Assembly: GCA_033344915.1 (NCBI GenBank)
Contig: JAWPML010000001.1
Span: 658,369-722,368, forward strand
DNA length: 64,000 bases
Source of the DNA: Acidimicrobiales bacterium
GTDB taxonomy: Bacteria > Actinomycetota > Acidimicrobiia > Acidimicrobiales > Aldehydirespiratoraceae
Reading direction: 5' to 3'
The notes beneath the pieces are model-generated. The model was given only the letters and a program-made list of their open reading frames with translations, had not been told where the DNA came from and ran no database searches. Shown here piece after piece: positions 1 through 9,187 of this stretch; the stretch's first letter is position 1; each line of letters begins with the position of its first letter. Position numbers and translations under genes: made by a program.

Positions 1-287
1 CGCGCGCCGACCCGCAGGGGGGTGCAGGTGACCTCGACCTCGCCCCGCTCGATCGGCCGTACGACATGGACGCCGAGATCGGAGGTGGCGATCCAATCGG
101 GCCGGATCGAGGCGAGCGCGATGGCCGCGCCGGTCACGTCGACCATGGTGGCCAGGACGCCGACCCGGACGCCTCGGTCGTCGAGCAGTCCCGGAGTCAC
201 GTCGATCCGGTTGGACGCCCGGTCGTGTGTGCGCTCCCCGCGAAACGCGAGATCGCGCAGCAGGTGCCGCTCGGGGGGATAGGTCAC
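1..287 (-). CDS. PaaI-like hotdog thioesterase, 3' end beyond the window
   Basis: The reverse frame starts with GTG at 285-287, which shares GTGA with the stop of the gene upstream of it, so the two are translationally coupled. About 95 codons are visible. The segment with MVDVTGAAIALASI followed by LGVHVVRPIERGEVEV resembles the central helix and following strand of hotdog-fold acyl-CoA thioesterases, which cleave acyl-CoA to free acid and CoA in the cytoplasm. The family is recognised by pattern only; the catalytic part may lie off the edge. The nearby CoA-transferase gene fits an acyl-CoA role. It could be another hotdog protein such as a MaoC-like domain, which is less likely. Confidence 0.6.
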   Translation of the reverse strand, partial: MTYPPERHLLRDLAFRGERTHDRASNRIDVTPGLLDDRGVRVGVLATMVDVTGAAIALASIRPDWIATSDLGVHVVRPIERGEVEVTCTPLRVGA

Positions 288-871
288 CGGTCGTCGTCGT
301 CCGGGTCGAGCAGTCGGTCCTCGAGGTCCTCGAAGTCGCTCGCCCGCATGCTGGGCTGATCGGGCACGTCGATGCCGCAGCCGAAGCCGATGACCTGACG
401 GGACTGCTCCAGGCCCGGGGCGGGGCGGGTGAGCAGCTGCTGGAGCTTCTCCTTGTCGCCCTCGACGATGATGCGGGACGTGTTGAAGTCGAACGGTGCG
501 GCCGTCTCGAGATAGTCCTCGTAGTAGGTGACGACGGCGCTCATCTCGGCGCGGGCGGCGCCGGTCGACAGTGCCTCCGCCTGCTGCCAGAAGATGAGAG
601 CGAGCTCCGCGACCGGGCCGGGGCCGGCATCGGACGGGAGCAGGGCGACCTCGTCGACGAAGACCCGGGCCTGGGCGCAGATCTCGAAGTTGCGGGCGTC
701 CTGGTCGATCGTTGTGGCGGGGGGCACGGTGGTCGTGGTGGTGGTGGTCGTCGTGGTCGACGTGAGGTCGAGTTCCTCCACGGGTCGGTTCTCGATCCAC
801 GACCACGCGGACGCGATGCCGATCGCGACCAGTACGACGGCCAGCAGGCCACGGAGTTCAGTCCACCACAC
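284..871 (-). CDS. Membrane-anchored protein with poly-Thr linker, function unknown
   Basis: 195 residues. Residues about 7-24 form one hydrophobic segment (LRGLLAVVLVAIGIASAW) that would be a membrane anchor or uncleaved signal. A run of ten Thr (about residues 38-48) then acts as a linker to an outward-facing domain of about 140 residues. Two Cys (in FEICAQ and GFGCGI) are present in the domain and could form a disulfide. The C-terminus is very acidic (DPDDDD). I do not recognise a family. The anchor, low-complexity linker, folded domain layout recurs in other exported proteins of this window. It lies between the CoA transferase (3-base gap) and the thioesterase (4-base overlap), so it is probably co-transcribed. 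Confidence 0.75.
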   Translation of the reverse strand: MWWTELRGLLAVVLVAIGIASAWSWIENRPVEELDLTSTTTTTTTTTTVPPATTIDQDARNFEICAQARVFVDEVALLPSDAGPGPVAELALIFWQQAEALSTGAARAEMSAVVTYYEDYLETAAPFDFNTSRIIVEGDKEKLQQLLTRPAPGLEQSRQVIGFGCGIDVPDQPSMRASDFEDLEDRLLDPDDDDR

Positions 872-874
872 GAC

Positions 875-2089
875 CTACAGTGTGGCGGGCAGACCGACCG
901 CTCCCGACGCGGCCAGCGATTCGACGTCGTCGGCGCGGCCGAGCGACGCCAGGATCTCCTCGGTGTGCTCGCCGAGACCGGGGGCGAGGCTGCGCGCCTC
1001 CCACGGCGTGCCGTGGAAGTCGCACGGCGTCGCGATCATCATCGTGCCGGTCGCGCCGTCGGGAACCTCGATGAGCGCTCCCGACGCGTGGAACTGGGGA
1101 TCCGCGAGCAGATCGTCCGGCGAGTTCACCGGCGCCCAGAAGAAGTCGGGCTCGGTGTCGAAGATCTCGATCCACTCGTCGAGCGGCTTGGTCACGAAGA
1201 TCTCGTCGAGGGAGCGGATCAGCTCCTGACCGTTCATCGCGCGGTCCATCGCGGTCGCCCACCGGGGATCGTCGATCCATTCCGGATGGCCGACGACGCG
1301 AGCCATCGGGGGCCAGTGGCGGTCGGCTTCCAGGCCGACCACCCAGAACCGTCGGCCATCGGCGGCGACATAGTTGTTGGTCGACGGGTTGTGCATCGTC
1401 TCGCGCTTGCCGGTTCCGAGGGTGATGCCCCAGCCGACCGTCACCGACAGGTCGAAGCTGATCGTGAACACGCCTTCGCGGAACAGCGACGTGGACACGA
1501 GTTGGCCCTCACCCGTGCGTTCACGGTTGAAGAGCGCCGCGCTGATCATGGCCGCGCCCGCGAGACCGGCGTTGTGGTCACCCATCCCTCCCCGCTGGAA
1601 CGGTGGGTCCTCGCCCTCCGGAGCGAGCAGGTGGGCGATGCCGGACCGGGCCCAGAACGCGGCGATGTCGTAGCCGGCCTTGTCGCGGTCCGGCCCCTCG
1701 AGTCCGAAGCCGGTGATCGCGGCGTACACCAGTCGGGGATGGGCGGCCAGGAGGCTGTCGGGATCGAGGCCGAGGCGGTCGAGTCCGGCCAGGCGTACGT
1801 TGGTGACGAACACGTCGGCGTCGGCGATGAGTTCCTTGGCGATCGCGAGCCCGTCGTCGGTCGACAGATCGAGCGCGATCGAGCGCTTCGATCGATTGTC
1901 CATCTCGAAGACCGGGTTCGTGGGCATGTCGCTGCCGAGCATGCGCTGGAACGTGCGCGCCGGATCGCCCGTGAGCGGTTCGATCTTGATGACGTCCGCC
2001 CCCCAATCCGACAGGATGCCGCCCGCCGCGGGGCCGGCGACCCACACGCCGATCTCGACGACCTTCACACCTTCGAGTGGTCCGGGCAT
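875..2089 (-). CDS. CaiB/BaiF family (class III) CoA transferase
   Basis: 404 residues, the usual family length. It starts at ATG 2087-2089 with GAGGAG about 9 bases upstream; the open frame continues far upstream but without similarity. The N-terminus (GVKVVEIGVWVAGPAAGGILSDWGADVIKIE) is the typical Rossmann-like CoA-binding start, followed by RSIALDL and 'NVRLAGLDRLGL'. Asp171 in GMGDHNAG sits where the catalytic Asp of formyl-CoA transferase forms the acyl-anhydride intermediate. The family includes CoA transferases and alpha-methylacyl-CoA racemases. The acyl substrate cannot be told from sequence; racemases use the same fold. It heads a three-gene reverse operon with the Thr-linker protein and thioesterase. 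Confidence 0.88.
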   Translation of the reverse strand: MPGPLEGVKVVEIGVWVAGPAAGGILSDWGADVIKIEPLTGDPARTFQRMLGSDMPTNPVFEMDNRSKRSIALDLSTDDGLAIAKELIADADVFVTNVRLAGLDRLGLDPDSLLAAHPRLVYAAITGFGLEGPDRDKAGYDIAAFWARSGIAHLLAPEGEDPPFQRGGMGDHNAGLAGAAMISAALFNRERTGEGQLVSTSLFREGVFTISFDLSVTVGWGITLGTGKRETMHNPSTNNYVAADGRRFWVVGLEADRHWPPMARVVGHPEWIDDPRWATAMDRAMNGQELIRSLDEIFVTKPLDEWIEIFDTEPDFFWAPVNSPDDLLADPQFHASGALIEVPDGATGTMMIATPCDFHGTPWEARSLAPGLGEHTEEILASLGRADDVESLAASGAVGLPATL

Positions 2090-2161
2090 GGCTGCGTCTC
2101 CTCGGTCGCCGGATGCCTCGTGGTGTAGCACCTGGATCCGGCACCGTGCCATCGTGGGCCG

Positions 2162-2707
2162 ATGTCCACGTTGCGCGTGCTGACGGTGTGCACCGGCAAC
2201 ACCTGCCGTTCGCCGATGGCGCAGGTGATCCTCCAGGCCCGGCTCGCGGAACGGGGGATCGCCGCGGAGGTGCAGTCCGCTGGCACCCTCGGCTGGGCGG
2301 AGCGAGGGGCGACGCCCCATGCGGTGACGGTGATGGAGGAGCTCGGTCTCGCCCTCGGCGACCACCGCAGCCGCAAGATCGACCCGTCGCACCTCGACGT
2401 CGATCTCGTCCTCGCCATGACGCGGGTCCACGCCGGCGCGGTCACGGCCCGGGACCAGGCCCTCGCGCCGTGCGTCTTCCTGCCGGGCGAACTCGGTCGC
2501 CTGCTGCGGCGGAGCCCGGAGCCGGTGGACGCGATGACGATGACCGAACGGATCCGGCGACTCGGTGAGCAGCGATCGGGTCCGGTGATCGGCCGGCCGG
2601 TCGACGAGGTCGCGGATCCGGCCGGTGAGCCGATCGACGTGTACCGGGCGACGGCGGCGCGACTCGATCGCGACCTGACGTCCCTGGCGGTCCTGCTGGC
2701 CGGGTGA
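2162..2707 (+). CDS. Low-molecular-weight protein tyrosine phosphatase-like protein
   Basis: 181 residues. The N-terminus carries the phosphate-binding loop C10-T-G-N-T-C-R16-S, matching the CX5R(S/T) signature in which the Cys attacks phosphate and the Arg holds it. The later VADPAG matches the DP loop that supplies the general acid Asp. LMW phosphatases dephosphorylate phosphotyrosine proteins; relatives act as arsenate reductases or in exopolysaccharide control. The protein is longer than the usual 150 residues, with an insert around residues 110-145. The start ATG has a CATCGT box 6 bases upstream, a near match to the leaderless -10 pattern of this window. It diverges from the CoA transferase. 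Confidence 0.85.
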   Translation: MSTLRVLTVCTGNTCRSPMAQVILQARLAERGIAAEVQSAGTLGWAERGATPHAVTVMEELGLALGDHRSRKIDPSHLDVDLVLAMTRVHAGAVTARDQALAPCVFLPGELGRLLRRSPEPVDAMTMTERIRRLGEQRSGPVIGRPVDEVADPAGEPIDVYRATAARLDRDLTSLAVLLAG

Positions 2708-2712
2708 CGGCC

Positions 2713-2718
2713 TAGGGT
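2713..2718 (+). promoter_or_regulatory. -10 box TAGGGT, leaderless start of the zinc peptidase
   Basis: TAGGGT is followed by 7 bases and then GTG 2726, so the transcript should begin at or next to the start codon. No Shine-Dalgarno sequence is seen, which supports this GTG as the start. Confidence 0.5.
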
Positions 2719-2725
2719 TCACCGC

Positions 2726-3613
2726 GTGGTCAAGATCCGACGGGGCGCACGAGTCCGCGATGTGGAGTACCGGGGGCGGGCGCGGTCCGGCGGAACGCGC
2801 GGCGCACTGCCGTTCCCGATGCCGACGTCGCGGGGCGGCAAGGCCGGGGCCGGGGCGGGTGGCATCGGCGTCATCGGTCTGGTGATCGTGATCGTCATCT
2901 CGATGCTGGGGAACTCGGCCGACACGTCGGGCGACGTCGCGGAGGAGAACCGCTTCCTCGGCGCCGTGTTCACCGATGTCCAGGACTACTGGGAGTCGAC
3001 GTTGGCCGACTATCGCCGGGCCACGATGGTGATCTTCCTCGACCATGTGGAGACCGGTGGGTGTGGGTTCGCCACGGCGGCGACCGGACCCTTCTACTGC
3101 CCGGCCGACGAGCACGTGTACCTCGACCAGTCGTTCTTCGACATCCTCGCCGGGCCCCAGTTCGGCGCGCCGGGCGACTTCGCCCAGGCCTACGTGATCG
3201 CTCACGAGGTGGCGCACCACGTGCAGACGGTGGTCGGCACGTCCGGCCAGGTCCGGACCGCGCAGGCGCAGGCGTCGTCGCAGTCGGAGGCCAACGCCCT
3301 GACGATCCGGCTCGAACTGCAGGCGGACTGTCTGGCCGGCACGTGGGCGAGCGTCGCGTCGCGCCGTCCGGCGAGCGCCACGGTGACGCTCGAACCCGGC
3401 GACATCGCCGAGGGGTTGGCGGCCGCGGAGGCGGTCGGTGACGATCGCATCCAGGAGTCGGCCGGCCAGGACGTGACCCCGCACAACTGGACGCACGGCT
3501 CCGCCGAGCAGCGCCAGGCCTGGTTCACCCTGGGGCTCGAGACGGGTGATCCGGTGCGCTGCGAGGAGACCTTCGACATGTCCGTGGATGCGACCCGGGT
3601 GATGCCGGGCTGA
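2726..3613 (+). CDS. Neutral zinc metallopeptidase (YpfJ/KPN_02809 family)
   Basis: 295 residues. A short basic N-terminus (VKIRRGARVRDVEYRG) is followed by a Gly-rich stretch, one membrane segment (about residues 46-61, IGVIGLVIVIVISML) and an extracytoplasmic peptidase domain. The zinc motif is H160-E161-x-x-H164 in AHEVAHHVQ; the third ligand is expected in ELQADCLAG. This order (anchor, 'FLGAVFTDVQDYW', 'CPADEHVYLD', HEVAHH, 'LQADCLAG', 'WFTLGLE') is the full family pattern. The substrate is unknown for the family. Start chosen as GTG 2726 because of the TAGGGT box 7 bases upstream. It stands alone between the phosphatase and the amidohydrolases. Confidence 0.9.
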   Translation: MVKIRRGARVRDVEYRGRARSGGTRGALPFPMPTSRGGKAGAGAGGIGVIGLVIVIVISMLGNSADTSGDVAEENRFLGAVFTDVQDYWESTLADYRRATMVIFLDHVETGGCGFATAATGPFYCPADEHVYLDQSFFDILAGPQFGAPGDFAQAYVIAHEVAHHVQTVVGTSGQVRTAQAQASSQSEANALTIRLELQADCLAGTWASVASRRPASATVTLEPGDIAEGLAAAEAVGDDRIQESAGQDVTPHNWTHGSAEQRQAWFTLGLETGDPVRCEETFDMSVDATRVMPG

Positions 3614-3642
3614 CCCATTCGGTTCCGAGCCGAACGGCGTTC

Positions 3643-3648
3643 TAGGCT
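3643..3648 (+). promoter_or_regulatory. -10 box TAGGCT, leaderless start of amidohydrolase 1
   Basis: TAGGCT, then 7 bases, then ATG 3656. It fits the leaderless pattern repeated across the window. Confidence 0.5.
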
Positions 3649-3655
3649 TGCGTTC

Positions 3656-5386
3656 ATGACGGATCGGTTCGACCTGCTCATCACGAACGGCACCGTCGTC
3701 GACGGCACCGGCGCCGAGCGCCGCACCGCCGACGTGGGCGTGCGCGACGGGGTCATCGCCGCGATCGGCGACCTCGCCGGCGCCGACGCCGACGAGGTCG
3801 TGGATGCGGCCGGCTGCGTCGTGACGCCGGGATTCGTGGACGTCCACACCCACTACGACGGCCAGGTCACGTGGGACCCGGTCCTCGAGCCGTCCGTCTC
3901 CCACGGCGTCACCACCATCGTGACCGGTAACTGTGGCGTGGGGTTCGCGCCCGTCCGACCCGGCACCGAGGATTGGCTCATCCAGTTGATGGAGGGGGTC
4001 GAGGACATCCCCGGCGCGGCGTTGAGCGAGGGGATCGACTGGAACTGGGAGACCTTCCCCGAGTACCTCGACGATCTCGATCGCCGCGCGTGGAGCATGG
4101 ACGTCGGCTGCCTGGTCGCCCATGGCGCGGTGCGGGCCTACGTGATGGGTGACCGCGGGGCGAAGAACGAGCCGGCGTCGCCCGACGAGATCGACGAGAT
4201 GCGCCGCATCGTCCGCGAGGCGGTCGAGGCCGGCGCGCTCGGCGTGTCCACCTCCCGCACGATCGCCCACACCGCCATGGACGGCGAGCCGGTGCCGGGA
4301 ACGTTCGCGGCCGAAGAGGAGCTCTACGGTCTCGCCCGCGGCTGCGCCGACGCCGGTCGCGGCCTGCTGGAGCTGGCCCCGATGGGGTCCGCCGGCGAGG
4401 ACGTCGTCGCCCCCCACAAGGAAGTCGACTGGATGGTCAAGATCTCGAAGGACACCGGCGTGCCGGTCTCGTTCGTGCTCGTCCAGATCAACGACGAGCC
4501 GCAGCTCTGGAAGGAGCTGATGGACCGTTCGGTGGCCGCGGTCGAGGACGGCGCGTCCCTGCATCCCCAGATCGCCGGTCGGTTGAACGGCATCCTGCTC
4601 GGCCTCGAGGGCCTGAGCCCGTGGCGCCAGCGACCGAGCTGGGACGAGATCGCCGAGCTGCCCCTCGACGAGCTGGTGGCCGAGCTCCGCCGTCCCGAAC
4701 GCCGCGCCGCGATCCTCTCCGAGACCCCCGACACCGACAATCCGTTCGCCCAGTTCATCCTGGGCTCCATGGACCGCATCTATGTGCTCGGCGATCCGCC
4801 CGACTACGAGCCCGGCCCGGATCGCACGATCAAGGCGATGGCCGACGACATGGGCCGTGAGGTCGACGACCTCCTCTACGACATGCTGCTGGAGGACGAC
4901 GGCCGGGCGCTGCTGCTGTTCCCGTTCCTCAACTACGCGGACGGCAACGGCGACGCCCTGCGCGAGATGCTCACCCACCCGGCCGGGGTGATCGGCCTCT
5001 CCGACGGCGGTGCCCACTGTGGCGTCATCTGTGATGCGTCGCAGCCGACCTGGCTGCTCACGCACTGGGCCCGCGACCGCAGCCGGGGGGAGAAGCTCGA
5101 CCTGGAGTTCGTCGTCAAGAAGCAGACCCACGACACCGCCCGGCTCTTCGGCTTCGCGGACCGGGGCACGATCGAGGTCGGGGCCAAGGCCGACCTCAAC
5201 GTGATCGATCTCGACAACCTGACCCTCGAACCGCCCGCGGTCGCGCGCGACCTGCCCGCCGGCGGCAAGCGGTTCGTCCAGTTCGCCCGTGGCTACCGAG
5301 CCACGATCGTCAACGGCGTGGTGACGCGTCGCGATGACACCGACACCGGCGCCCGTCCCGGACGCCTCGTTCGTTCGACCTCCTGA
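3656..5386 (+). CDS. N-acyl-D-amino-acid deacylase family amidohydrolase
   Basis: 576 residues. It begins with the composite beta domain FDLLITNGTVVDGTGAERR, then the metal motif H64-T-H66-Y-D in VDVHTHYDGQVTWD, and near the end SDGGAHCGVICDAS and the closing beta-domain segment ending GARPGRLVRS. This is the layout of D-aminoacylases and related amidohydrolases (Amidohydro_3), cytoplasmic zinc enzymes that remove acyl groups from D-amino acids or open cyclic amides. The true substrate is not visible. It is followed after 10 bases by a close paralogue, so a tandem duplication has occurred and the two probably form an operon. Confidence 0.87.
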   Translation: MTDRFDLLITNGTVVDGTGAERRTADVGVRDGVIAAIGDLAGADADEVVDAAGCVVTPGFVDVHTHYDGQVTWDPVLEPSVSHGVTTIVTGNCGVGFAPVRPGTEDWLIQLMEGVEDIPGAALSEGIDWNWETFPEYLDDLDRRAWSMDVGCLVAHGAVRAYVMGDRGAKNEPASPDEIDEMRRIVREAVEAGALGVSTSRTIAHTAMDGEPVPGTFAAEEELYGLARGCADAGRGLLELAPMGSAGEDVVAPHKEVDWMVKISKDTGVPVSFVLVQINDEPQLWKELMDRSVAAVEDGASLHPQIAGRLNGILLGLEGLSPWRQRPSWDEIAELPLDELVAELRRPERRAAILSETPDTDNPFAQFILGSMDRIYVLGDPPDYEPGPDRTIKAMADDMGREVDDLLYDMLLEDDGRALLLFPFLNYADGNGDALREMLTHPAGVIGLSDGGAHCGVICDASQPTWLLTHWARDRSRGEKLDLEFVVKKQTHDTARLFGFADRGTIEVGAKADLNVIDLDNLTLEPPAVARDLPAGGKRFVQFARGYRATIVNGVVTRRDDTDTGARPGRLVRSTS

Positions 5387-5396
5387 GGAGACCCCC

Positions 5397-7134
5397 ATGT
5401 ACGACCTGCTCATCACCAACGGGACCGTCGTCGACGGCACCGGCGCCGACCGCCGCGTCGCGGATATCGCGATCCAGGACGGCCGCATCGTCGCGGTCGA
5501 GCCGTCGATCGAGGCCGACGCGGCGGAGGTCATCGACGCCACGGGGCTGATCGTGACGCCCGGGTTCGTGGACGTGCACACCCACTACGACGGTCAGGTC
5601 ACGTGGGACGAGACGCTCGAACCGACGTCGCTGCACGGCGTCACGACGCTGGTGATGGGGAACTGTGGCGTCGGGTTCGCGCCCGTCCGGCCCGGCTCGG
5701 AGGAGTGGCTGATCCAGCTCATGGAAGGGGTCGAAGACATTCCGGGCGCCGCGCTCAGCGAGGGAATCGCCTGGGACTGGGAGACGTTCCCCGAGTACCT
5801 CGACGCCCTCGACCAGCGTCGCTGGTCCGTCGACGTCGGCACCCAGATCCCCCACGGCTCCGTGCGGGCGTACGTTGATGGGCGAGCGGGGGGCGAAGAA
5901 CGAACCGGCCGAACCGGACGAGATCGAGGCGATGGCGGAGATCGTGCAGGAAGCGATCGCGGCGGGTGCGCTCGGCGTCAGCACGTCGCGCACGATCGGC
6001 CACCGGGCCATGGACGGCGAGCCCGTGCCGGGCACGTACGCCGCGGAGGACGAGCTGTTCGCGATGGGCCGCGCCCTGCGTGATGGCGGCGGTGGGGTGT
6101 TCGAGCTGGCGCCGGCCGGCGCCGCGGGCCTCGACACCGTCGCCCCGATGAAGGAAGTGGACTGGATGCGGCGGCTGTCCGCCGAGACCGGTCAGCCGGT
6201 CACGTTCGCCATGCTCCAGGTGCCCGGCGCGCCGGATCTCTGGAAGGAACAGATGGAGGTGTCGCTGGCGGCCACGTCCGAGGGTGCGCAGCTGCATCCG
6301 CAGGTCGCCGGTCGCCCGTTCGGCGTGTTGATCGGATTCGAGACCGGCCATCCGTTCATGCTCCGACCGACCTACATGGCGCTCGCCGACCTCCCGATCG
6401 ACGAACGGATCGGGGAGCTGCGCAAGCCCGAGGTGAAGGCGGCGATCCTGGCCGAGGAGAACGCCGAGGGCACCGGCGCGGTCCACGAGGGCATCGCGAT
6501 GCTCGCGGCCGGGATGCTCGAGTCGCTCTACGTGCTCGGCGACCCGCCGGACTACGAGCCGACCCACGACCGTTCGGTCGCCGGGCTCGCCGAGGCCTCC
6601 GGCGTGGCGCCCGAGGAAGCGGCGTACGACGCGTTCTGTGCCGAGGACGGCAAGGCGTTGCTGATGCTGCCCCTCTACAACTATGTCGAGGGCAACCACG
6701 ACGTCATCCGCGAGCAGTTGACCCACCCGCAGGCGGTCGTCGGCCTCGGCGACGGCGGCGCCCACTGCGGTCTCATCTGTGATGCGTCGCTCCCGACCAC
6801 GATGATCTCGCACTGGACCCGTGACCGCGATCGCGGCGAGCAGCTCCCGCTCGAATGGGTCGTGCGCAAGCAGACCAAGGACACCGCCGCCCTGTTCGGC
6901 ATGACGGACCGGGGCACCATCGCCGTCGGTCAGCGGGCCGACATCAACGTGATCGACCACGACCGCATCAACCTGCGCACCCCCGAACTCGTGCGGGATC
7001 TGCCCGCCGGTGGTCGCCGGCTGATCCAGACGGCCGAGGGGTACGTCGCGACGATCGTCGCCGGTGAGGTCACCCGGCGCGACGGCGTCGACACCGGCGC
7101 CCGTCCGGGTCGGCTCGTGCGCGGTCGTCGGTAG
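5397..7134 (+). pseudogene. Second D-aminoacylase-type amidohydrolase, split by a one-base frameshift
   Basis: Paralogue of the preceding gene, starting at ATG 5397 behind GAGGAG. The first frame matches the paralogue up to 'GSVRAYV' (near 5874) and then runs into unrelated sequence. The second frame picks up exactly at MGERGAKNEPAEPDEIEA and continues to TAG 7134. The DNA reads tacgTTgatggg where the paralogue reads tacgTgatggg, so one extra T at 5875/5876 separates the halves. Removing it gives 578 residues with the HTHYDGQVTWD metal motif and the C-terminal GDGGAHCGLICDAS intact. All else looks well conserved, so the break is recent, a sequencing error, or (least likely) a programmed shift. 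A second protein of 419 residues could start at 5875. Confidence 0.85.
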
Positions 7135-8663
7135 TGGATCGCCGCGCCTTCCTCGCCGGCACGGCGGCACTCGGCGGCGGGATCGTGCTGGCGGGGTGTG
7201 GCGACGACGTCGCCGCGCCCGCGACGTCCACCACCTCCACGACGTCCACGACGTCCACCACCTCCACGACTTCGGGTGTGGTGACCACGACCGTCCCCTA
7301 CGACCCCGACACGCCGTTCTGGCTCCAGGGCGGGTTCGCCCCCGTGGCCGAGGTCGGCCCGGTGACCGAGCTCGAGGTGGTCGGGTCGCTGCCGCCGACC
7401 CTCAGCGGCCTGTTCGCCCGGAACGGATCGAACCCCGCCTCGGGCGATTCGCCCCACTGGTTCTTCGGCGATGGCATGGTCCACGGGATCCGCATCGAGA
7501 ACGGTTCGGCCTCGTGGTACGCGAACCGCCACATCGACACGCCGTTCTTCCGAGACGGGAGGTCGTTCGGCGACTTCGTGGCGCCACCGGGCACCGCGGA
7601 GACCCAGGCGAACGTCAGCATGCTCGTCCACGGCGATCGGCTCTTCAGCCTCGGCGAGGTCGGGTGGCCCTACGAGATCGACCCGACGGACCTCTCGACG
7701 GTCGGCCCGACCGATATCACCGGCCCGGCCGGTTCCCTCGGGCCGAACGTGACCGCCCACCCGAAGGTGGATCCGGCGACGGGTCTGCTCCACTTCTTCG
7801 GCTACGGGTTCACCCCGCCGTATCTCACGTACTACGTCGCGTCGGCGGACGGTCGAGAACTCCTCGTCAAGGAGGAGATCCCGATGGGGGCCGGCACGAT
7901 GATCCACGATTTCGCGATCACGGAGTCGGACGTGATCTTCTGGGAGTTCCCGGTGGTCTTCGACCTCACGGCGGCGGCCGCCGGCGCGGTCAACCCCTTC
8001 ACCTGGGACGCGTCGTACGGCTCGCGCATCGGCGTCATGCCGCTCGGCGGTCCGGCGAGCGAGATGCGTTGGGTGGAGGTCGAGAACGGCTACGTCTTCC
8101 ACGGCACCAACGCGTTCCGTCAGGACGACACGGTGATCGTCGACGTGTCCCGCATCGACTCGATCTTCGACGCCTCGGTTCCCGGCGGAAACGATCTGAA
8201 CGCCAACGCCCCCGAGCTGATCCGCTGGGAGATCGGCACCGGCGGCGACGAGCTCACCTGGCAGGCGACGGCCCGCTCCGACCTGGCACTCGAGTTCCCC
8301 GAGATCGACCACCGCTGGACGGGGCGGCCCCATTCGGTCGCGTGGTACACCGAGACCCTCGACACGCCCGACGGCAACCTCGAGTTCCCGGGGATCACCC
8401 GACTCGACGTGGCCTCCGGCGCCACCGACCGATGGGAGAGCGGCGACCTGCGTCAGCCGGGGGAGTCCGTGTTCGTGCCGGACAGCCCCGACGCCGGCGA
8501 GGGGGAGGGGTGGCTGCTCACGTTCGTGTGGGACAAGACCACCGATCGTTCGAGCTTCGCCGTCCTCGACGCCACGGACGTCGGCTCGGGGCCGGTCGCC
8601 GAGGTGCTGCTTCCCCAGCGGGTGCCCTTCGGATTCCACGGCGCGTGGATGGCGGACCTCTGA
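7134..8663 (+). CDS. Carotenoid oxygenase family protein, predicted exported lipoprotein
   Basis: 509 residues, GTG start overlapping the preceding TAG by one base. The N-terminus is MDRRAFLAGT...VLAGC: a twin-arginine-like signal ending in a lipobox with Cys22. A Thr/Ser linker built of TTS repeats (about 31-47) follows. The body is the seven-bladed carotenoid/stilbene cleavage oxygenase fold: the four expected iron-binding His are seen at H209 (AHPK), H258 (IHDFAIT), H323 (FHGTNA) and H502 (FHGAW). Such enzymes split polyenes or stilbenes with O2 and Fe(II). Export as a lipoprotein is unusual for the family and suggests an extracytoplasmic substrate. It overlaps the YbaK gene by one base. 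Confidence 0.87.
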   Translation: MDRRAFLAGTAALGGGIVLAGCGDDVAAPATSTTSTTSTTSTTSTTSGVVTTTVPYDPDTPFWLQGGFAPVAEVGPVTELEVVGSLPPTLSGLFARNGSNPASGDSPHWFFGDGMVHGIRIENGSASWYANRHIDTPFFRDGRSFGDFVAPPGTAETQANVSMLVHGDRLFSLGEVGWPYEIDPTDLSTVGPTDITGPAGSLGPNVTAHPKVDPATGLLHFFGYGFTPPYLTYYVASADGRELLVKEEIPMGAGTMIHDFAITESDVIFWEFPVVFDLTAAAAGAVNPFTWDASYGSRIGVMPLGGPASEMRWVEVENGYVFHGTNAFRQDDTVIVDVSRIDSIFDASVPGGNDLNANAPELIRWEIGTGGDELTWQATARSDLALEFPEIDHRWTGRPHSVAWYTETLDTPDGNLEFPGITRLDVASGATDRWESGDLRQPGESVFVPDSPDAGEGEGWLLTFVWDKTTDRSSFAVLDATDVGSGPVAEVLLPQRVPFGFHGAWMADL

Positions 8664-9151
8664 TGGCCCGCTCCGATGGGCTCGCCCGGTTCACGGACGC
8701 GGCGCGGGAGCGGGGGATCACGGTCGACCCGGTGCGCTATCCGGACGGCACGCGGACCGCAGCCGATGCCGCCGCCGCGATCGGTTGTGACGTCGCCCAG
8801 ATCGTGAAGTCGCTCGTGGTCGTCGGCCCCGACGGACCCGCGCTCGCCCTCACCGCCGGCCACCATCGCCTCGATCTCGAGAAGCTCGGCGCGCACCTGG
8901 GCGGTCCCGTGCGGATGAGCGACGCCGAGACGGCCCGGGAGGCGACCGGATTCGCCATCGGCGGAACGCCTCCGTTCGGCCATCCCCGACCGCTGCTCAC
9001 CGTCATGGACCCGTCGCTGCTCGACTGGGAGGTCGTCCACGCGGCGGCAGGCACGCCCGACACGTGCTTCCCGATCGAACCCGGGGTGCTGCGAGAGGTG
9101 ACGGATGCCACGATTTGCGGCTTCGTGGAGGGCGAAACCGGGCTCGGTTGA
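8663..9151 (+). CDS. YbaK/EbsC family aminoacyl-tRNA deacylase-like protein
   Basis: 162 residues, ATG 8663 overlapping the preceding TGA. The sequence contains the family Lys in AQIVKSLVVV (K49) and the motif GGTPPFGHPRPL, both typical of the YbaK fold, which hydrolyses wrongly charged Cys-, Ala- or Pro-tRNA in the cytoplasm. LALTAGHHRLDLEKL and the DAETAREATGFAIGG segment complete the domain. It is a free-standing single domain, so it acts in trans. The link to the upstream oxygenase is only positional. Which tRNA it edits cannot be read from the sequence. Confidence 0.88.
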   Translation: MARSDGLARFTDAARERGITVDPVRYPDGTRTAADAAAAIGCDVAQIVKSLVVVGPDGPALALTAGHHRLDLEKLGAHLGGPVRMSDAETAREATGFAIGGTPPFGHPRPLLTVMDPSLLDWEVVHAAAGTPDTCFPIEPGVLREVTDATICGFVEGETGLG

Positions 9152-9187
9152 TTCATACGACTCAGGTGTCGACGCGGGTGGGCGACG

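Noticed and set aside
875-5581. Very long reverse-strand open frame upstream of the CoA transferase and across the peptidase and amidohydrolase genes
   Set aside because: Beyond ATG 2089 it is the antisense shadow of well-recognised forward genes; high GC removes stop codons. The same applies to other long antisense frames such as 11899-15345 (reverse).
5834-5890. Programmed frameshift signal in the second amidohydrolase
   Set aside because: No slippery heptamer, internal Shine-Dalgarno or downstream structure stands out at the extra T; a plain indel explains the data better.
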